DNA of 64,000 bases from the NCBI RefSeq assembly GCF_014773395.1, contig NZ_JACXAF010000013.1, positions 1-64,000 on the forward strand, written 5' to 3'. Positions within the stretch are counted from its first letter, which is position 1; every line of letters begins with the position of its first letter. The DNA comes from Neiella litorisoli. GTDB lineage: Bacteria > Pseudomonadota > Gammaproteobacteria > Enterobacterales > Neiellaceae. The notes beneath the pieces are model-generated. The model ran no database searches. It worked only from the letters and a program-made list of their open reading frames with translations, and was not told the DNA's origin. Position numbers and translations under genes: made by a program. Shown here piece by piece: positions 19,832-29,176 of the stretch.

Positions 19832-20316
19832 TGGCGATTGAACTGACCATTGCCGATTATCACAACCCAAAACACGGCGATGATTTGATCACCTTGCTCC
19901 GCGCTTATGCGAATGACGTGATGGGCGGTGGTGACGATCTCAGTACGTATGCTCAACAACACTTGATTGCCGCACTGGCGCAACAACCGGGAGCATTTAC
20001 GGTTCTGGCGTATGTTGATGGCAAGCCAGCTGGTTTAGCCAACTGTTTCACTGGGTTCTCGACATTTGCTTGTAAACCTCTGATCAACATTCATGACTTT
20101 GCCGTTATGCCAGAATTTCGAGGACGCCAGTTAAGTCAGCTATTGCTTGATGAAGTTGAGCGAATAGCTCGCCAGCAAGGTTGTTGCAAGGTGACGTTGG
20201 AAGTTCTGCAAGGCAATACTGTGGCTCAAAATGCTTATCGTAAGCATGGCTTTGAAGGCTATGAACTGCCGGGTGGACGAGGCCACGCCTTGTTCTGGGA
20301 AAAGAAGCTGGCATAA
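19831..20316 (+). CDS. GNAT family N-acetyltransferase
   Basis: A 161-residue acetyl-CoA-dependent N-acetyltransferase. Motif A (VMPEFRGRQLSQLLLDEVE) supplies the pyrophosphate-binding R-G-x-L-type loop, and motif B follows (TLEVLQGNTVAQNAYRKHGFEGYEL). The substrate cannot be predicted. Translationally coupled to pmbA (TAATG). The repeat cluster begins soon after its stop. Confidence 0.9.
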   Translation: MAIELTIADYHNPKHGDDLITLLRAYANDVMGGGDDLSTYAQQHLIAALAQQPGAFTVLAYVDGKPAGLANCFTGFSTFACKPLINIHDFAVMPEFRGRQLSQLLLDEVERIARQQGCCKVTLEVLQGNTVAQNAYRKHGFEGYELPGGRGHALFWEKKLA

Positions 20317-20896
20317 CGTTTTTATTACGGCTTGTTTGCGACTTTGCACAAAGCGGCTTGCAAGTTACGTCGCAGAGACGTTGTGAATACCTCCCTGTAC
20401 GCTTTGCTGCCGCGTCCTGCGGCAGAAACTCTGCTTAATAACTTCCAAGCCGCTTTTCAATCTTGCGCAGAGGTTGCCGTCAGAGGAATAAATGATTCAG
20501 CAGCAAGCTTCTGCTGCAGGACGCAGCAGCAGAGCCATCAAGGATGATTTTACGGCGTCTTGTTGATGAATTTTTTATTCCGGCAGCTCCACTGAGATGG
20601 AAACGAGTTATGGCTTGTTTGCGACTTTTCTCGACTAAGCGGCTTGCAAGTTACTTCGCAGAGACGCTGTGAATACATCCTTGTAAGCTTTACTGCCGCG
20701 TCCTGCGGCAGAAACTCAGCTCAATAACTTCCAAGCCGCTTTGTCTTGTCTCTGCTGGATTCGACGAAGAGCAAACAATTCGTAACGGAGCGATGCTTCA
20801 GGCGGCATGGATGCCGCATGTAGAGCGATACATGGAAGTACTTGAGCGTCAGAGCGAGTTATGGCTTGTTTGCGACTATGCACAACTGAGCAGCGC
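20317..20896. repeat. Intergenic cluster of four stem-loop repeats (R2a-R2d)
   Basis: This 580-base non-coding interval between the convergent acetyltransferase and mgtE genes is almost entirely repeat. R2a (20353-20453) and R2c (20639-20739) are close copies, 286 bases apart, with 16-base arms (GCGGCTTGCAAGTTAC) and a CTGCCGC/GCGGCAG inner hairpin. R2b (20485-20581) and R2d (20771-20873) run in the opposite orientation. R2b has 23-base arms (20485-20507 with 20559-20581). R2d carries the core shared with 286-387 and 46675-47187. A motif GAGTTATGGCTTGTTTGCGA recurs between units. No ribosome-binding site or plausible gene was seen; the structures may also stop convergent transcription. Confidence 0.85.
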
Positions 20897-22255
20897 TTAG
20901 CTCAGCATTAACGTGGCAGTACCTAGGAAGGTGAACAGGCCGATAATGTCAGTGAAGGTCGTGACCATCATGCTGCCCGCCAAGGCTGGATCAATCTTGA
21001 ATTTCTTCAGCGTCAACGGCACCAGCACGCCAGCGAGCGCCGCCATCAACATATTGACGAACATGGCCACCGCGATGACCACACCAATATGCCAATCACC
21101 TTTCCAAACGGTCACCACCGACGCCAGAATCGTTGCCCAAATCAAACCATTAAAGACACCAACCAACGCTTCTTTGCCGAGCAGCCAACGGGCGTTTGAG
21201 TCGCCAACATGGCCAAGGGCAATACCGCGGATCACCAGAGTCAGGGTCTGATTGCCCGCCACTCCGCCCATGCTTGGCACAATGGTCATCAGAATCGCGA
21301 TGGTGGCTAGTTGCGACAGGATGTCTTCAAACATATTGGAAACCGACGCCGCCAGCAATGCAGCACCGACATTGAGTCCGAGCCAGATTGAACGGCGTTG
21401 AGTACTCTTGGCGGCAGGAGCAAAGGTATCTTCCTCATCTTCAAGACCGGCCATGCTCATCATCGAGTGCTCGGCATCTTCACGAATAATATCAACGACA
21501 TCGTCGACGGTGATACGGCCGAGTAGGCGGTCATTGGCATCAACCACTGGCGCTGAGATCAACTCATAACGTTCGAAGTGTTGAGCTACTTCTGAATCGT
21601 GTTGTTCTGCTTTGAGCGGTGCTACTTCGGATTCCTGGATCTCGCGGATCATCGTGTCTGGCTGACAGATAATGAGGTCGCCCAATGACACCTCGCCAAG
21701 TAATTTATCCTGACCATCCACGACATACAGCATGTCGGTACGTTCTGGTAACTCGCCGCGTAATCGCAGGTAGCGCAACACCACATCCACCGAAACATCG
21801 GGGCGTAGGGTGATGACATCAGTGTTCATCATGGCGCCGGCACTTTCCTCATCGTACGACAGCGCCTGTTCTACTCGGTGTTTGTCCTGCTCGCTCATTG
21901 AGCTGAGCACTTGCTGATAAACCGACTCTGGCAAGCTACCTAAGACATAAGCCAAGTCATCGCTGTCCATGCCCTCTATTGCGGCAGCAACGTGCTCAGG
22001 ATCCATTTCCTGAATGATGGAGTCTTTAATGTCTTCGGATAATTCTTCGAGGATGTCACCGTGTTGATCGGGATCGATCAACTGCCACAACACCGGACGG
22101 GCCGACGGTGTCGAGGATTCGAGTAATAGGGCAACGTCGAAAGCGGGTAATGAATGGAGCATTTGTCGGACATGCACATACATGCCGCTGGTTAGGGCGT
22201 CGTTAACTGCGCGTAAACGACTATGGGTCTGTTGTTGCTCGAGTGATTCCGGCAT
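20897..22255 (-). CDS. mgtE: Magnesium transporter MgtE
   Basis: A 452-residue Mg2+ channel. Order: N-terminal MgtE_N helical domain (about 20-125), a tandem CBS pair (about 135-255, including ISAPVVDANDRLLGRITVDDVVDII), a plug helix, then five transmembrane helices with the pore segment containing PSMGGVAGNQT. The CBS/N domains act as an intracellular Mg2+ sensor. It lies 112 bases downstream of ptsO on the same strand, possibly in the rpoN-pts transcription unit. Confidence 0.95.
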   Translation of the reverse strand: MPESLEQQQTHSRLRAVNDALTSGMYVHVRQMLHSLPAFDVALLLESSTPSARPVLWQLIDPDQHGDILEELSEDIKDSIIQEMDPEHVAAAIEGMDSDDLAYVLGSLPESVYQQVLSSMSEQDKHRVEQALSYDEESAGAMMNTDVITLRPDVSVDVVLRYLRLRGELPERTDMLYVVDGQDKLLGEVSLGDLIICQPDTMIREIQESEVAPLKAEQHDSEVAQHFERYELISAPVVDANDRLLGRITVDDVVDIIREDAEHSMMSMAGLEDEEDTFAPAAKSTQRRSIWLGLNVGAALLAASVSNMFEDILSQLATIAILMTIVPSMGGVAGNQTLTLVIRGIALGHVGDSNARWLLGKEALVGVFNGLIWATILASVVTVWKGDWHIGVVIAVAMFVNMLMAALAGVLVPLTLKKFKIDPALAGSMMVTTFTDIIGLFTFLGTATLMLS

Positions 22256-22297
22256 CGCCCACTACTCCTATCCCCTGATAAATCTCGGGGTGTATTC

Positions 22298-22316
22298 TAT
22301 CCGAATCAATCGGATA
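22298..22316. other. Short inverted repeat in the ptsO-mgtE gap
   Basis: TATCCGA and TCGGATA flank a 5-base loop in the 112-base gap. There is no T-run, so a terminator is doubtful; it may be an operator, an RNA hairpin or chance. Confidence 0.35.
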
Positions 22317-22367
22317 TTCCACTGATGGGTAAGAAGTATTTAGTTCTGATTGGCTCTGAACTTGGTG

Positions 22368-22640
22368 CTACTCACCTTCATCGAAAAAGTTATTGATTAG
22401 GGTTTCCACTGCATCCAACGCGCGCTCCGCATCGGGGCCATCGGCAGACACCTCAATGTGCTGGCCTTGGCAGGTTTCGAGCAGTAATAATCCCATTACA
22501 CTGGCTGCCGAAGCTTGTTTATCGCCATGTTTGATCATCACGTTGGCATCAAAATCCTGAGCCACTGTAGCTAGTTTAGTCGCTGCGCGCGCATGTAAGC
22601 CGAGTTTATTCTTGATCAGCAGTGAGCGAACTTGTGTCAT
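22368..22640 (-). CDS. ptsO: Nitrogen-PTS phosphocarrier NPr
   Basis: A 90-residue HPr-like protein with the active-site histidine in LGLHARAA. The context (rapZ, ptsN, hpf and rpoN upstream on the same strand) identifies it as NPr of the nitrogen PTS rather than the sugar-PTS HPr. NPr passes phosphate from EINtr (PtsP) to EIIANtr (PtsN). It starts 4 bases after rapZ, indicating co-transcription. Confidence 0.94.
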   Translation of the reverse strand: MTQVRSLLIKNKLGLHARAATKLATVAQDFDANVMIKHGDKQASAASVMGLLLLETCQGQHIEVSADGPDAERALDAVETLINNFFDEGE

Positions 22641-22644
22641 AGCC

Positions 22645-23493
22645 TTAATGATTACCCTCTAAATTGCGATGTCGCAGCTGTACTTCGCGTTCCGTGCGGA
22701 AGTGTTCTGCTAGTGAATTGGCAATGAATACTGAGCGATGACAGCCGCCGGTGCAGCCAATGGCGACCGTCACATAACTGCGATCGTTTTGCTGTAGCTG
22801 AGGTAACCATTTGATGAGCATCGATTTAAGCTGTTCGATGAATTCGCCAACTGTGGGTTGATGGTTAAAGAAATCAATCACAGGTTGATCATTGCCAGTG
22901 TAGCCACGTAATTCAGGCTGCCAGTAAGGGTTGGGTAAAAAACGCACGTCGAAAACAAAGTCAGCATCATTGGGAATGCCATGCTTAAAACCAAATGACT
23001 CAAAAATCAGCACCATCGACGAGCTAGGGCTGCCAGAGACGCGCTCTCGCAAGGTCGCACTGAACTGATAAATCGTCATTTCGCCGGTATCGAGGAATAA
23101 ATCGGCTTGCTCTCTGACTGGTGCGAGTAGCTCCGTTTCTGCGGCAACCGCTTCGGTCAGTGTCGGGTGGGCTCGGGTCAGTGGATGGCGGCGGCGAGTT
23201 TCAGAGTAGCGTCGTAGCAACACTGAGTCGGCGGCATCGAGGAAAATAATAGTGGTTGAGACTGTACTGCGGATCAGGGTCAGTAATTGTTCAACTTCTG
23301 CAGGGCTGTTGGGCAAGTTGCGCATGTCGAGACTGACCGCAATTTGCTCATGGCGATTTTGCTGTTGGGTGAGCCACGGCGTTAATAATTCGACCGGTAA
23401 GTTATCGACGCAGTAGTAACCAAGATCTTCCAGAACACGCAGTGCGACTGACTTTCCTGAGCCAGAACGACCACTTACAACTGTGAGTTTCAT
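22645..23493 (-). CDS. rapZ: RNase adapter protein RapZ
   Basis: A 282-residue nucleotide-binding protein. The Walker A motif GRSGSGKS is near residue 8, and the C-terminal RNA/metabolite-binding domain has IGCTGGCHRSVFIAN. In E. coli RapZ controls GlmZ/GlmY sRNA processing by RNase E and thus glucosamine-6-phosphate supply. The start is the ATG at 23493 (MKLTVVSG); an upstream in-frame TTG would add four residues and is less likely. Confidence 0.96.
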   Translation of the reverse strand: MKLTVVSGRSGSGKSVALRVLEDLGYYCVDNLPVELLTPWLTQQQNRHEQIAVSLDMRNLPNSPAEVEQLLTLIRSTVSTTIIFLDAADSVLLRRYSETRRRHPLTRAHPTLTEAVAAETELLAPVREQADLFLDTGEMTIYQFSATLRERVSGSPSSSMVLIFESFGFKHGIPNDADFVFDVRFLPNPYWQPELRGYTGNDQPVIDFFNHQPTVGEFIEQLKSMLIKWLPQLQQNDRSYVTVAIGCTGGCHRSVFIANSLAEHFRTEREVQLRHRNLEGNH

Positions 23494-23520
23494 CCTGTAA
23501 ACCAATACCAGCTAGCAAGC

Positions 23521-23973
23521 TTATGCCGTGATAATAACCTGATATAGGTGTTCAGAACTAGTGGCAGATCGAAGCTGTTTGAGGGTTTCTTTGTCGGATA
23601 GTTTTTCGGCCACCATGGCCAGCGTTTTCAAATGCAGGTTGCAGTCTTGTTCAGGAACCAGCAGGCCAAACAAGATGTCGATGGGGCGTTTGTCGATGGC
23701 GTCAAATTCAATTGGCTTCTCAAGTTGCAGTAACACCGCTACCGCTTTGCTGTCGGATGGCAGGCGTCCATGGGGAATAGCAATTCCTCCGCCAATACCG
23801 GTTGAACCCAGCTTTTCGCGGTTTAACAAGCGCTCAAATATATCTTGCTCGGTCAACTCAGGTAGTTGCGTGGCGGCAACCTGACTGAATATTTCCAGAG
23901 CTCGCTTTTTGCTGGTGCAGCGGACTGCACTAAGGGTGCAGTCCGCGCTGAGAATGTTACCAATATTCATCAT
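23521..23973 (-). CDS. ptsN: Nitrogen-PTS EIIA component PtsN
   Basis: A 150-residue EIIA of the fructose/mannitol fold. The phosphorylated histidine is in GIAIPHGR, and the N-terminus NIGNILSADC is typical of EIIANtr. It takes phosphate from NPr and in enterobacteria regulates K+ transport and other targets. The second of two adjacent Met codons may be the real start. It lies 12 bases downstream of hpf. Confidence 0.95.
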   Translation of the reverse strand: MMNIGNILSADCTLSAVRCTSKKRALEIFSQVAATQLPELTEQDIFERLLNREKLGSTGIGGGIAIPHGRLPSDSKAVAVLLQLEKPIEFDAIDKRPIDILFGLLVPEQDCNLHLKTLAMVAEKLSDKETLKQLRSATSSEHLYQVIITA

Positions 23974-23985
23974 CGATAGAGAGGG

Positions 23986-24279
23986 TTAGTGCTTCTGCAG
24001 CTTTTCCTTGTGCTTGATCACCTGACGGTCAAGCTTATCGACCAAGGAATCAATGGCGGCATACATGTTTTCTTGTTCGGCGGTGGCAACCAAATCGCCT
24101 CCGGAGACATGAACGGTTGCTTCTGCAATGTGGCGGAGCTTTTCTACTTTCAATACCACGTGGGCATTGGTGATGTTATCGAATCGTCTTTCAAGTTTGC
24201 CTAGTTTATCAGTCACGTAATCACGTAGGGCAGACGTTACTTCAACATGATGACCGGTTAAGTTTAATTGCATAGGCAT
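23986..24279 (-). CDS. hpf: Ribosome hibernation promoting factor HPF (short form)
   Basis: A 97-residue ribosome-binding protein of the HPF/YfiA family. It carries QLNLTGHHVEVTSALRDYV and the basic HKEKLQKH tail and lacks the long-form dimerisation domain. GAAGGAACT precedes the first ATG. It sits directly after rpoN, as in other gammaproteobacteria, and promotes 100S dimer formation in stationary phase. Confidence 0.95.
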   Translation of the reverse strand: MPMQLNLTGHHVEVTSALRDYVTDKLGKLERRFDNITNAHVVLKVEKLRHIAEATVHVSGGDLVATAEQENMYAAIDSLVDKLDRQVIKHKEKLQKH

Positions 24280-24302
24280 AGTTCCTTCATCAGTGCGCTG
24301 TT

Positions 24303-25751
24303 TTACAACAGGCTTTTTCGTTGATTGGACGGTGGAATGTTGAGCGCTTCACGATATTTTGCAATCGTGCGGCGAGCGACATTAATCCCTTGGTCCGATA
24401 ACAGCTCAGCCATTTTGCTATCGCTTAATGGCTTGGCCGGATTCTCTGCAGCAACCAGCTTTTTGATCAGTGCACGAATGGCTGTCGATGAGCATTCACC
24501 ACCGCCTTCGGTACTGACATGGCTGGAAAAAAAGTACTTCAATTCGAAAATGCCACGCGGTGTATGCATGTACTTTTGCGTGGTCACTCGGGAAATGGTT
24601 GATTCATGCATGCCCACTTCTTCGGCCACATCATTAAGCACCATGGGCTTCATGGCTTCGTCGCCGAGTTCAAAGAAGTCATATTGGCGGCGCAAAATAC
24701 AGTTGGCCACTTTCATCAGGGTTTCATTGCGGCTTTCTAAGCTCTTAATGAACCACTTAGCTTCTTGCATGTGGGAACGAATAAACTGGCTGTCTGACGT
24801 GTTGCGGGCATTGCGGGACATTGCCGCATATTGCTGGTTGACCCGGATCTTTGGCACCGAATCAGGGTTGAGTTCGACCTGCCACACGCCGTTCTTTTTG
24901 TGGACAGATACATCGGGAATGACGTACTGGTCGTCTTCTTTAACAATGGCACTGCCGGGACGTGGATTGAGGCTTTGGATCAGGCGCATGACTTCACGCA
25001 GCTGATCTTCTTTCAGTCGGGCGCGACGCATTAAGGTGCGGTAATCACGATTAGCCAATAAATCCATGTGATTGGCGACGACGGTCAATGCTTCTTTCAA
25101 CCAAGGTGTTTCTGGATCAAACTGTTTGAGCTGAATGGTTAGACACTCAGCAATGGAGCGCGAGCCGGAGCCTATAGGGTCGAATAATTGAACCCGCTTT
25201 AACACGGCTTCTACTTCGTCTAACTCAACTTCTTCATTGCCTTGACTTTCGAGAATGTCTTCAGCGCTCAGGCTGAGATAACCGGCATCATCAATACCAT
25301 CGATAATGGTCAGCGCAATGGCCCGATCAATATCGCTCATTGGCGTTAAATCAAGTTGCCAGCGTAAGTGATCTTGCAGTGAGTCGGTGGTTTCGCCCTG
25401 AAAGCTAGTGTCGTCATCATCGCGAGCAACGGCGGAAGAAACTGGGGCTGCGGAAACGACTTCATCCCATGTGGTATCAATGGGCATGTCGTCACTGATG
25501 GATTCTTGCTGCAGTGCCTCTGAGGTATCGACGGCGCTGCTATCGGCTTCTAGCTGGTTGTCTGATGCATCCGTTGCTTCATTACTGCTAGTGTCTTCTT
25601 CGGCCTGCTCTAACAAAGGGTTAGCATCCAGTGCTTCTTGGATTTCTTGCTGTAAATCCAGCGTCGACAGTTGCAACAAGCGGATCGCCTGTTGCAATTG
25701 TGGGGTCATGGTCAGCTGCTGGCCAAATTTGAGCTGAAGCGATGGCTTCAT
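24303..25751 (-). CDS. rpoN: RNA polymerase sigma-54 factor RpoN
   Basis: A 482-residue sigma-54. The N-terminal Gln-rich activator-interaction region ([20 protein letters not shown]) precedes an acidic linker (about 60-115), the core-binding domain, the HTH and the C-terminal RpoN box ([17 protein letters not shown]), which contacts the -24 element. Length fits the family (E. coli 477). It lies between lptB and hpf in the conserved order. Confidence 0.98.
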   Translation of the reverse strand: MKPSLQLKFGQQLTMTPQLQQAIRLLQLSTLDLQQEIQEALDANPLLEQAEEDTSSNEATDASDNQLEADSSAVDTSEALQQESISDDMPIDTTWDEVVSAAPVSSAVARDDDDTSFQGETTDSLQDHLRWQLDLTPMSDIDRAIALTIIDGIDDAGYLSLSAEDILESQGNEEVELDEVEAVLKRVQLFDPIGSGSRSIAECLTIQLKQFDPETPWLKEALTVVANHMDLLANRDYRTLMRRARLKEDQLREVMRLIQSLNPRPGSAIVKEDDQYVIPDVSVHKKNGVWQVELNPDSVPKIRVNQQYAAMSRNARNTSDSQFIRSHMQEAKWFIKSLESRNETLMKVANCILRRQYDFFELGDEAMKPMVLNDVAEEVGMHESTISRVTTQKYMHTPRGIFELKYFFSSHVSTEGGGECSSTAIRALIKKLVAAENPAKPLSDSKMAELLSDQGINVARRTIAKYREALNIPPSNQRKSLL

Positions 25752-25824
25752 CTAATCTCCGACTGTGTTGCTGTTGGGGCAGGATGAAAAATAATCACCT
25801 CTGCCTGATTCTTGCATGTCTTTA

Positions 25825-26550
25825 CTATAGCTGGAATTGCTCGCCCAAGTACACATCTCGAACTTGCTGATTCGCGAGTACTTGATCTGGCGTACCAGAA
25901 GCAATTAATTCTCCGTGAGAAACAATATATGCGTGCTCACACACGGATAAGGTTTCACGGACATTGTGGTCGGTAATTAAGATCCCCAAGCCGCGCGCCT
26001 TTAAGTGCTCAATGATTTTCTTGATGTCTGAAACGGAGATTGGATCAACGCCAGCAAAGGGCTCATCGAGCAAAATAAATTTAGGTTCGGCGGCTAACGC
26101 TCGGGCGATCTCAACTCGGCGACGCTCACCACCAGACAATGCCATACCTTTGCTTTTAGCGATATGGCCAATATTGAATTCTTCGAGTAAATCATCGTGA
26201 ATTTGGTCGCGTTCGGCACTGGTCAGAGTTTTGCGCGTTTCCAAGATGGCCATGATGTTATCGCTGACCGACAATTTGCGGAAAATTGACGATTCTTGCG
26301 GCAGGTAGCCAATGCCTTTGCGGGCCCGCTCATGCATTGGAGCATGGGAGATATCTTCGCCATTGAGCGAAATGTTGCCGCCTTCGGACTGCACTAAACC
26401 AACCACCATATAAAACGTGGTGGTTTTACCGGCACCATTCGGGCCGAGTAGGCCGACAATTTGTCCCGGTTCGACGCGCAATGAGACATCACGGACGACC
26501 TGGCGGCCTTTGTACGATTTTGCCAGTTGGTTCGCTTCTAAAACATCCAC
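25825..26550 (-). CDS. lptB: LPS export ABC transporter ATPase LptB
   Basis: A 241-residue ABC ATPase with Walker [10 protein letters not shown], signature [14 protein letters not shown] and Walker [13 protein letters not shown], with the switch His in [10 protein letters not shown]. It powers LptFG extraction of LPS from the inner membrane. It follows lptA by 3 bases. Confidence 0.98.
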   Translation of the reverse strand: MDVLEANQLAKSYKGRQVVRDVSLRVEPGQIVGLLGPNGAGKTTTFYMVVGLVQSEGGNISLNGEDISHAPMHERARKGIGYLPQESSIFRKLSVSDNIMAILETRKTLTSAERDQIHDDLLEEFNIGHIAKSKGMALSGGERRRVEIARALAAEPKFILLDEPFAGVDPISVSDIKKIIEHLKARGLGILITDHNVRETLSVCEHAYIVSHGELIASGTPDQVLANQQVRDVYLGEQFQL

Positions 26551-26553
26551 GCC

Positions 26554-27099
26554 TTAGTTGCCTTCTTGTTCGCTTGCCGCTGCAGGCTTGTCGTCGAGCT
26601 GCTGTTTGACTTGCTCGGGAATAAAGATGGTGGTGACTCGTTTGTTGCCATCGGCATTGCCATCAGCTTCGAGTAACTGTTTATCGAGGTTATAGCGGAT
26701 GCGGTCGCCTTTTACCAAACTATCTTCTTGCATCACCTGAGCATTGCCAGTCAATAGCAAGATGCGTGAGTTCAGTTCGTAGCGCATTTTATCGGCCTGA
26801 GCATCCATCACTTTGCCATTATCCAGCACTTGGCTGTAGCGAACTGGCGCACCGTCGGCGACCAGCACTTGCTGCCCTTCCTGATTGGCATTGAGGATGG
26901 TCAGATTGTCAGCAAAAATTTGCATGGTGCCTTGAGCGACTTTGACATCGCCGGTGTATTTCAACACGTTGGCTTTGATATCGAAGGCATTTTGGTTGGC
27001 TGAGATTTCTACTTTTTCAGCAAAGTCGCGTTCAATGGCGCTGCTGGCTGAACTGCACAGCAACATGAGTAAGGCGCTAATTCGCACGGTTGTTTTCAT
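26554..27099 (-). CDS. lptA: Periplasmic LPS transport protein LptA
   Basis: A 181-residue exported protein with a signal peptide (MKTTVRISALLMLLCSSASSA) and an OstA-like beta-jellyroll (DNLTILNANQEGQQ, GNAQVMQEDSLVKGDRIRYN). LptA monomers form the periplasmic bridge from LptC to LptD. The start is placed at ATG 27099, which begins the signal peptide and overlaps the end of lptC by 23 bases; the frame is open further upstream but inside lptC. Confidence 0.95.
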   Translation of the reverse strand: MKTTVRISALLMLLCSSASSAIERDFAEKVEISANQNAFDIKANVLKYTGDVKVAQGTMQIFADNLTILNANQEGQQVLVADGAPVRYSQVLDNGKVMDAQADKMRYELNSRILLLTGNAQVMQEDSLVKGDRIRYNLDKQLLEADGNADGNKRVTTIFIPEQVKQQLDDKPAAASEQEGN

Positions 27100-27652
27100 A
27101 GACGGATTCCACTTGTTGCAGCACCTGGATGTATTCGGCATTTAAATCTGCCTTCAGGCCAAGCCCTTTCATCAATAGACCCAGGCCTGTTGCTGTCACA
27201 TTTTCGTCAGTATGCATCTGATTGGATTCGATTTCGAGTACCAGAAACGGAGTGGTCATGGTTTGGATCTGGCTGCTCGGATCTTTCGCTCGAATGGTGA
27301 CGCTGCCGCGCAGCTGCAATTGCTGTTGTTTGGGGTAGTGACTACCTTCGGAAGCAGAGACATGCCAGGTCGGCAGTTTGTCGGTGTTCTTATCGTAGAT
27401 AGTGACTTCGGGCTTGGCGAAAATCGTCATTGCTAGATCGGGATAAGATTCCATGGTTTCGGCAAATACTGTGCTCTCTAGCCGGCCACTTTCATCATAG
27501 TTGCGGTTGAATAGGTTATGGGCGACGTAATCGGGCTCGTAGCTGCCCCACAGATTGCTTTCTTGCACAGGTTCTTCACCACTATCCATGACCGCATTGA
27601 ACATCAACGCTGCCACCAGCAGTAACACTGAGATAATGGTTAATCGGTTCAT
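27077..27652 (-). CDS. lptC: LPS export protein LptC
   Basis: A 191-residue bitopic inner-membrane protein: an N-terminal anchor (LTIISVLLLVAALMFNAV) followed by a periplasmic OstA-like fold (YDKNTDKLPTWHVSASEGSHYPK; LQLRGSVTIR). It accepts LPS from LptBFG and passes it to LptA. It overlaps kdsC by 4 bases (ATGA) and lptA by 23 bases. Confidence 0.95.
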   Translation of the reverse strand: MNRLTIISVLLLVAALMFNAVMDSGEEPVQESNLWGSYEPDYVAHNLFNRNYDESGRLESTVFAETMESYPDLAMTIFAKPEVTIYDKNTDKLPTWHVSASEGSHYPKQQQLQLRGSVTIRAKDPSSQIQTMTTPFLVLEIESNQMHTDENVTATGLGLLMKGLGLKADLNAEYIQVLQQVESVYENNRAN

Positions 27653-28200
27653 ATGCTCCGGCCCATGGTGGTATTAAAGCTACCTTGCATTTCCATGATG
27701 GTATCGCACACTTCGCGCACCGCGCCGGCACCGCCAACGGTTTGCGTTACCCATGTGGCTTGTTGCCGTAACCATGGGTGGCCATCGGCAACCGAAATAC
27801 CGACGCGGCAACGGGCCATTACCGGCCAATCGATCAAATCATCACCAATGTAAGCACACTGCTCTGGGCTCACGCCACTGCGCTGCAGAATGTCTTCAAA
27901 AGCACTGACTTTGTCATCACAACCTTGGTAAAGCCACTCAATGCCTAACGCGGTCATCCGCTGCTCGACAATGTTGGATTTGCGGCCGGTGATCACCGCC
28001 AGCGCGACGCCGGTTGCTTGCAAGGCTTTGACGCCATAACCATCACGAGTGTGAAAGGTTTTGAGCTCTTCGCCATCATTGCCCATGTAAATCCGACCAT
28101 CTGAAAACACGCCATCGACATCGCAGATCAATAAGCGAATGTCTTTGAGTTGTTCAGCGAGTTCGGCAGTAATTGCGCCGTACAGGGTCTGAACGGTCAT
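27649..28200 (-). CDS. kdsC: 3-deoxy-D-manno-octulosonate 8-phosphate phosphatase KdsC
   Basis: A 183-residue HAD-superfamily phosphatase. The nucleophile motif is LICDVDGVFSDGRI; further motifs are AVITGRKS and the acidic pair in YIGDDLIDWPVM. It releases phosphate from Kdo-8-P to give Kdo for lipid A. Its ATG overlaps the kdsD stop by one base. Confidence 0.97.
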   Translation of the reverse strand: MTVQTLYGAITAELAEQLKDIRLLICDVDGVFSDGRIYMGNDGEELKTFHTRDGYGVKALQATGVALAVITGRKSNIVEQRMTALGIEWLYQGCDDKVSAFEDILQRSGVSPEQCAYIGDDLIDWPVMARCRVGISVADGHPWLRQQATWVTQTVGGAGAVREVCDTIMEMQGSFNTTMGRSI

Positions 28201-29168
28201 TACAGCACTCCGGCGCGCAGCAGATCCTGCATGTTTAATGCGCCGACAGGCCGATTGTTAGGGTCAACAACAAACAAGCCATTAATGCGCTTATCTTCCA
28301 TTAACTTCAATGCTTCAGCGGCCATCATGCCAGCAGAGGCAGTGACGCCATTGGCGGTCATAAATTCGGTGATTGGAGACTGCACTTGGACGTTGCCTTT
28401 GTTCAGCACCCGGCGCAGATCGCCGTCCGTGAATAGGCCTGTCATGATGCCCTCGTCGTTGACGATGGCGGTCATACCCAATTGTTTGCGTGACATTTCC
28501 GCCAGCGCGTCATTGAGGCTGGCTTGTTCGGTGACCACTGGTAGTGAATCGCCAGTGTGGATCAGGTCATCGAGCGTGAGCAGTAGACGACGACCCAAAC
28601 TGCCGCCAGGGTGTGAGAACGCAAAATCTTCGGCACTAAAGCCCTTCGCCTTGAGCAGCGCTATAGCAAGGGCATCACCCAACACCAGCGTGGCGGTGGT
28701 GCTCGACGTTGGCGCGAGATTGTGAGGGCACGCTTCGCGCTCGACCACCACCTGAATATGACAGTCTGAGAATTGCGCTAGGGTTGACTCGGCAGATTTC
28801 GACATCCCAATCATCCGCGCACCAATGCGTTTGATTAAAGGCAGTAAGTTGGTCAGCTCATCGGTTTCGCCCGAATAGGACAGTGCAATAATCACATCGT
28901 TGGAGGTGATCATGCCCAAGTCGCCATGACTCGCTTCGCCAGGGTGGACAAAAAAGGCTGGGGTGCCGGTCGAGGCTAGGGTCGCCGCAATTTTGTGGCC
29001 AATATGACCTGACTTGCCCATGCCGGTGACGACGACTCGCCCCTTACATTGCAGCAGTATTTCGCAGGCTGACTCGAATTGTTCATCGAGGGAGTCGGCC
29101 AAACGAGCGACGGCTTCGGCTTCAATGGCGATAACTTGTTTTGCTGAATCAATATATTGCTGACGCAT
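28200..29168 (-). CDS. kdsD: Arabinose-5-phosphate isomerase KdsD
   Basis: A 322-residue enzyme with an N-terminal SIS sugar-isomerase domain (VVTGMGKSGHIGHKIAAT; HPGEASHGDLG) and two C-terminal CBS domains. It converts ribulose-5-phosphate to arabinose-5-phosphate, the first step of Kdo synthesis. It lies between yrbG and kdsC, 8 bases after yrbG. Confidence 0.97.
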   Translation of the reverse strand: MRQQYIDSAKQVIAIEAEAVARLADSLDEQFESACEILLQCKGRVVVTGMGKSGHIGHKIAATLASTGTPAFFVHPGEASHGDLGMITSNDVIIALSYSGETDELTNLLPLIKRIGARMIGMSKSAESTLAQFSDCHIQVVVEREACPHNLAPTSSTTATLVLGDALAIALLKAKGFSAEDFAFSHPGGSLGRRLLLTLDDLIHTGDSLPVVTEQASLNDALAEMSRKQLGMTAIVNDEGIMTGLFTDGDLRRVLNKGNVQVQSPITEFMTANGVTASAGMMAAEALKLMEDKRINGLFVVDPNNRPVGALNMQDLLRAGVL

Positions 29169-29176
29169 AGAGCCTC

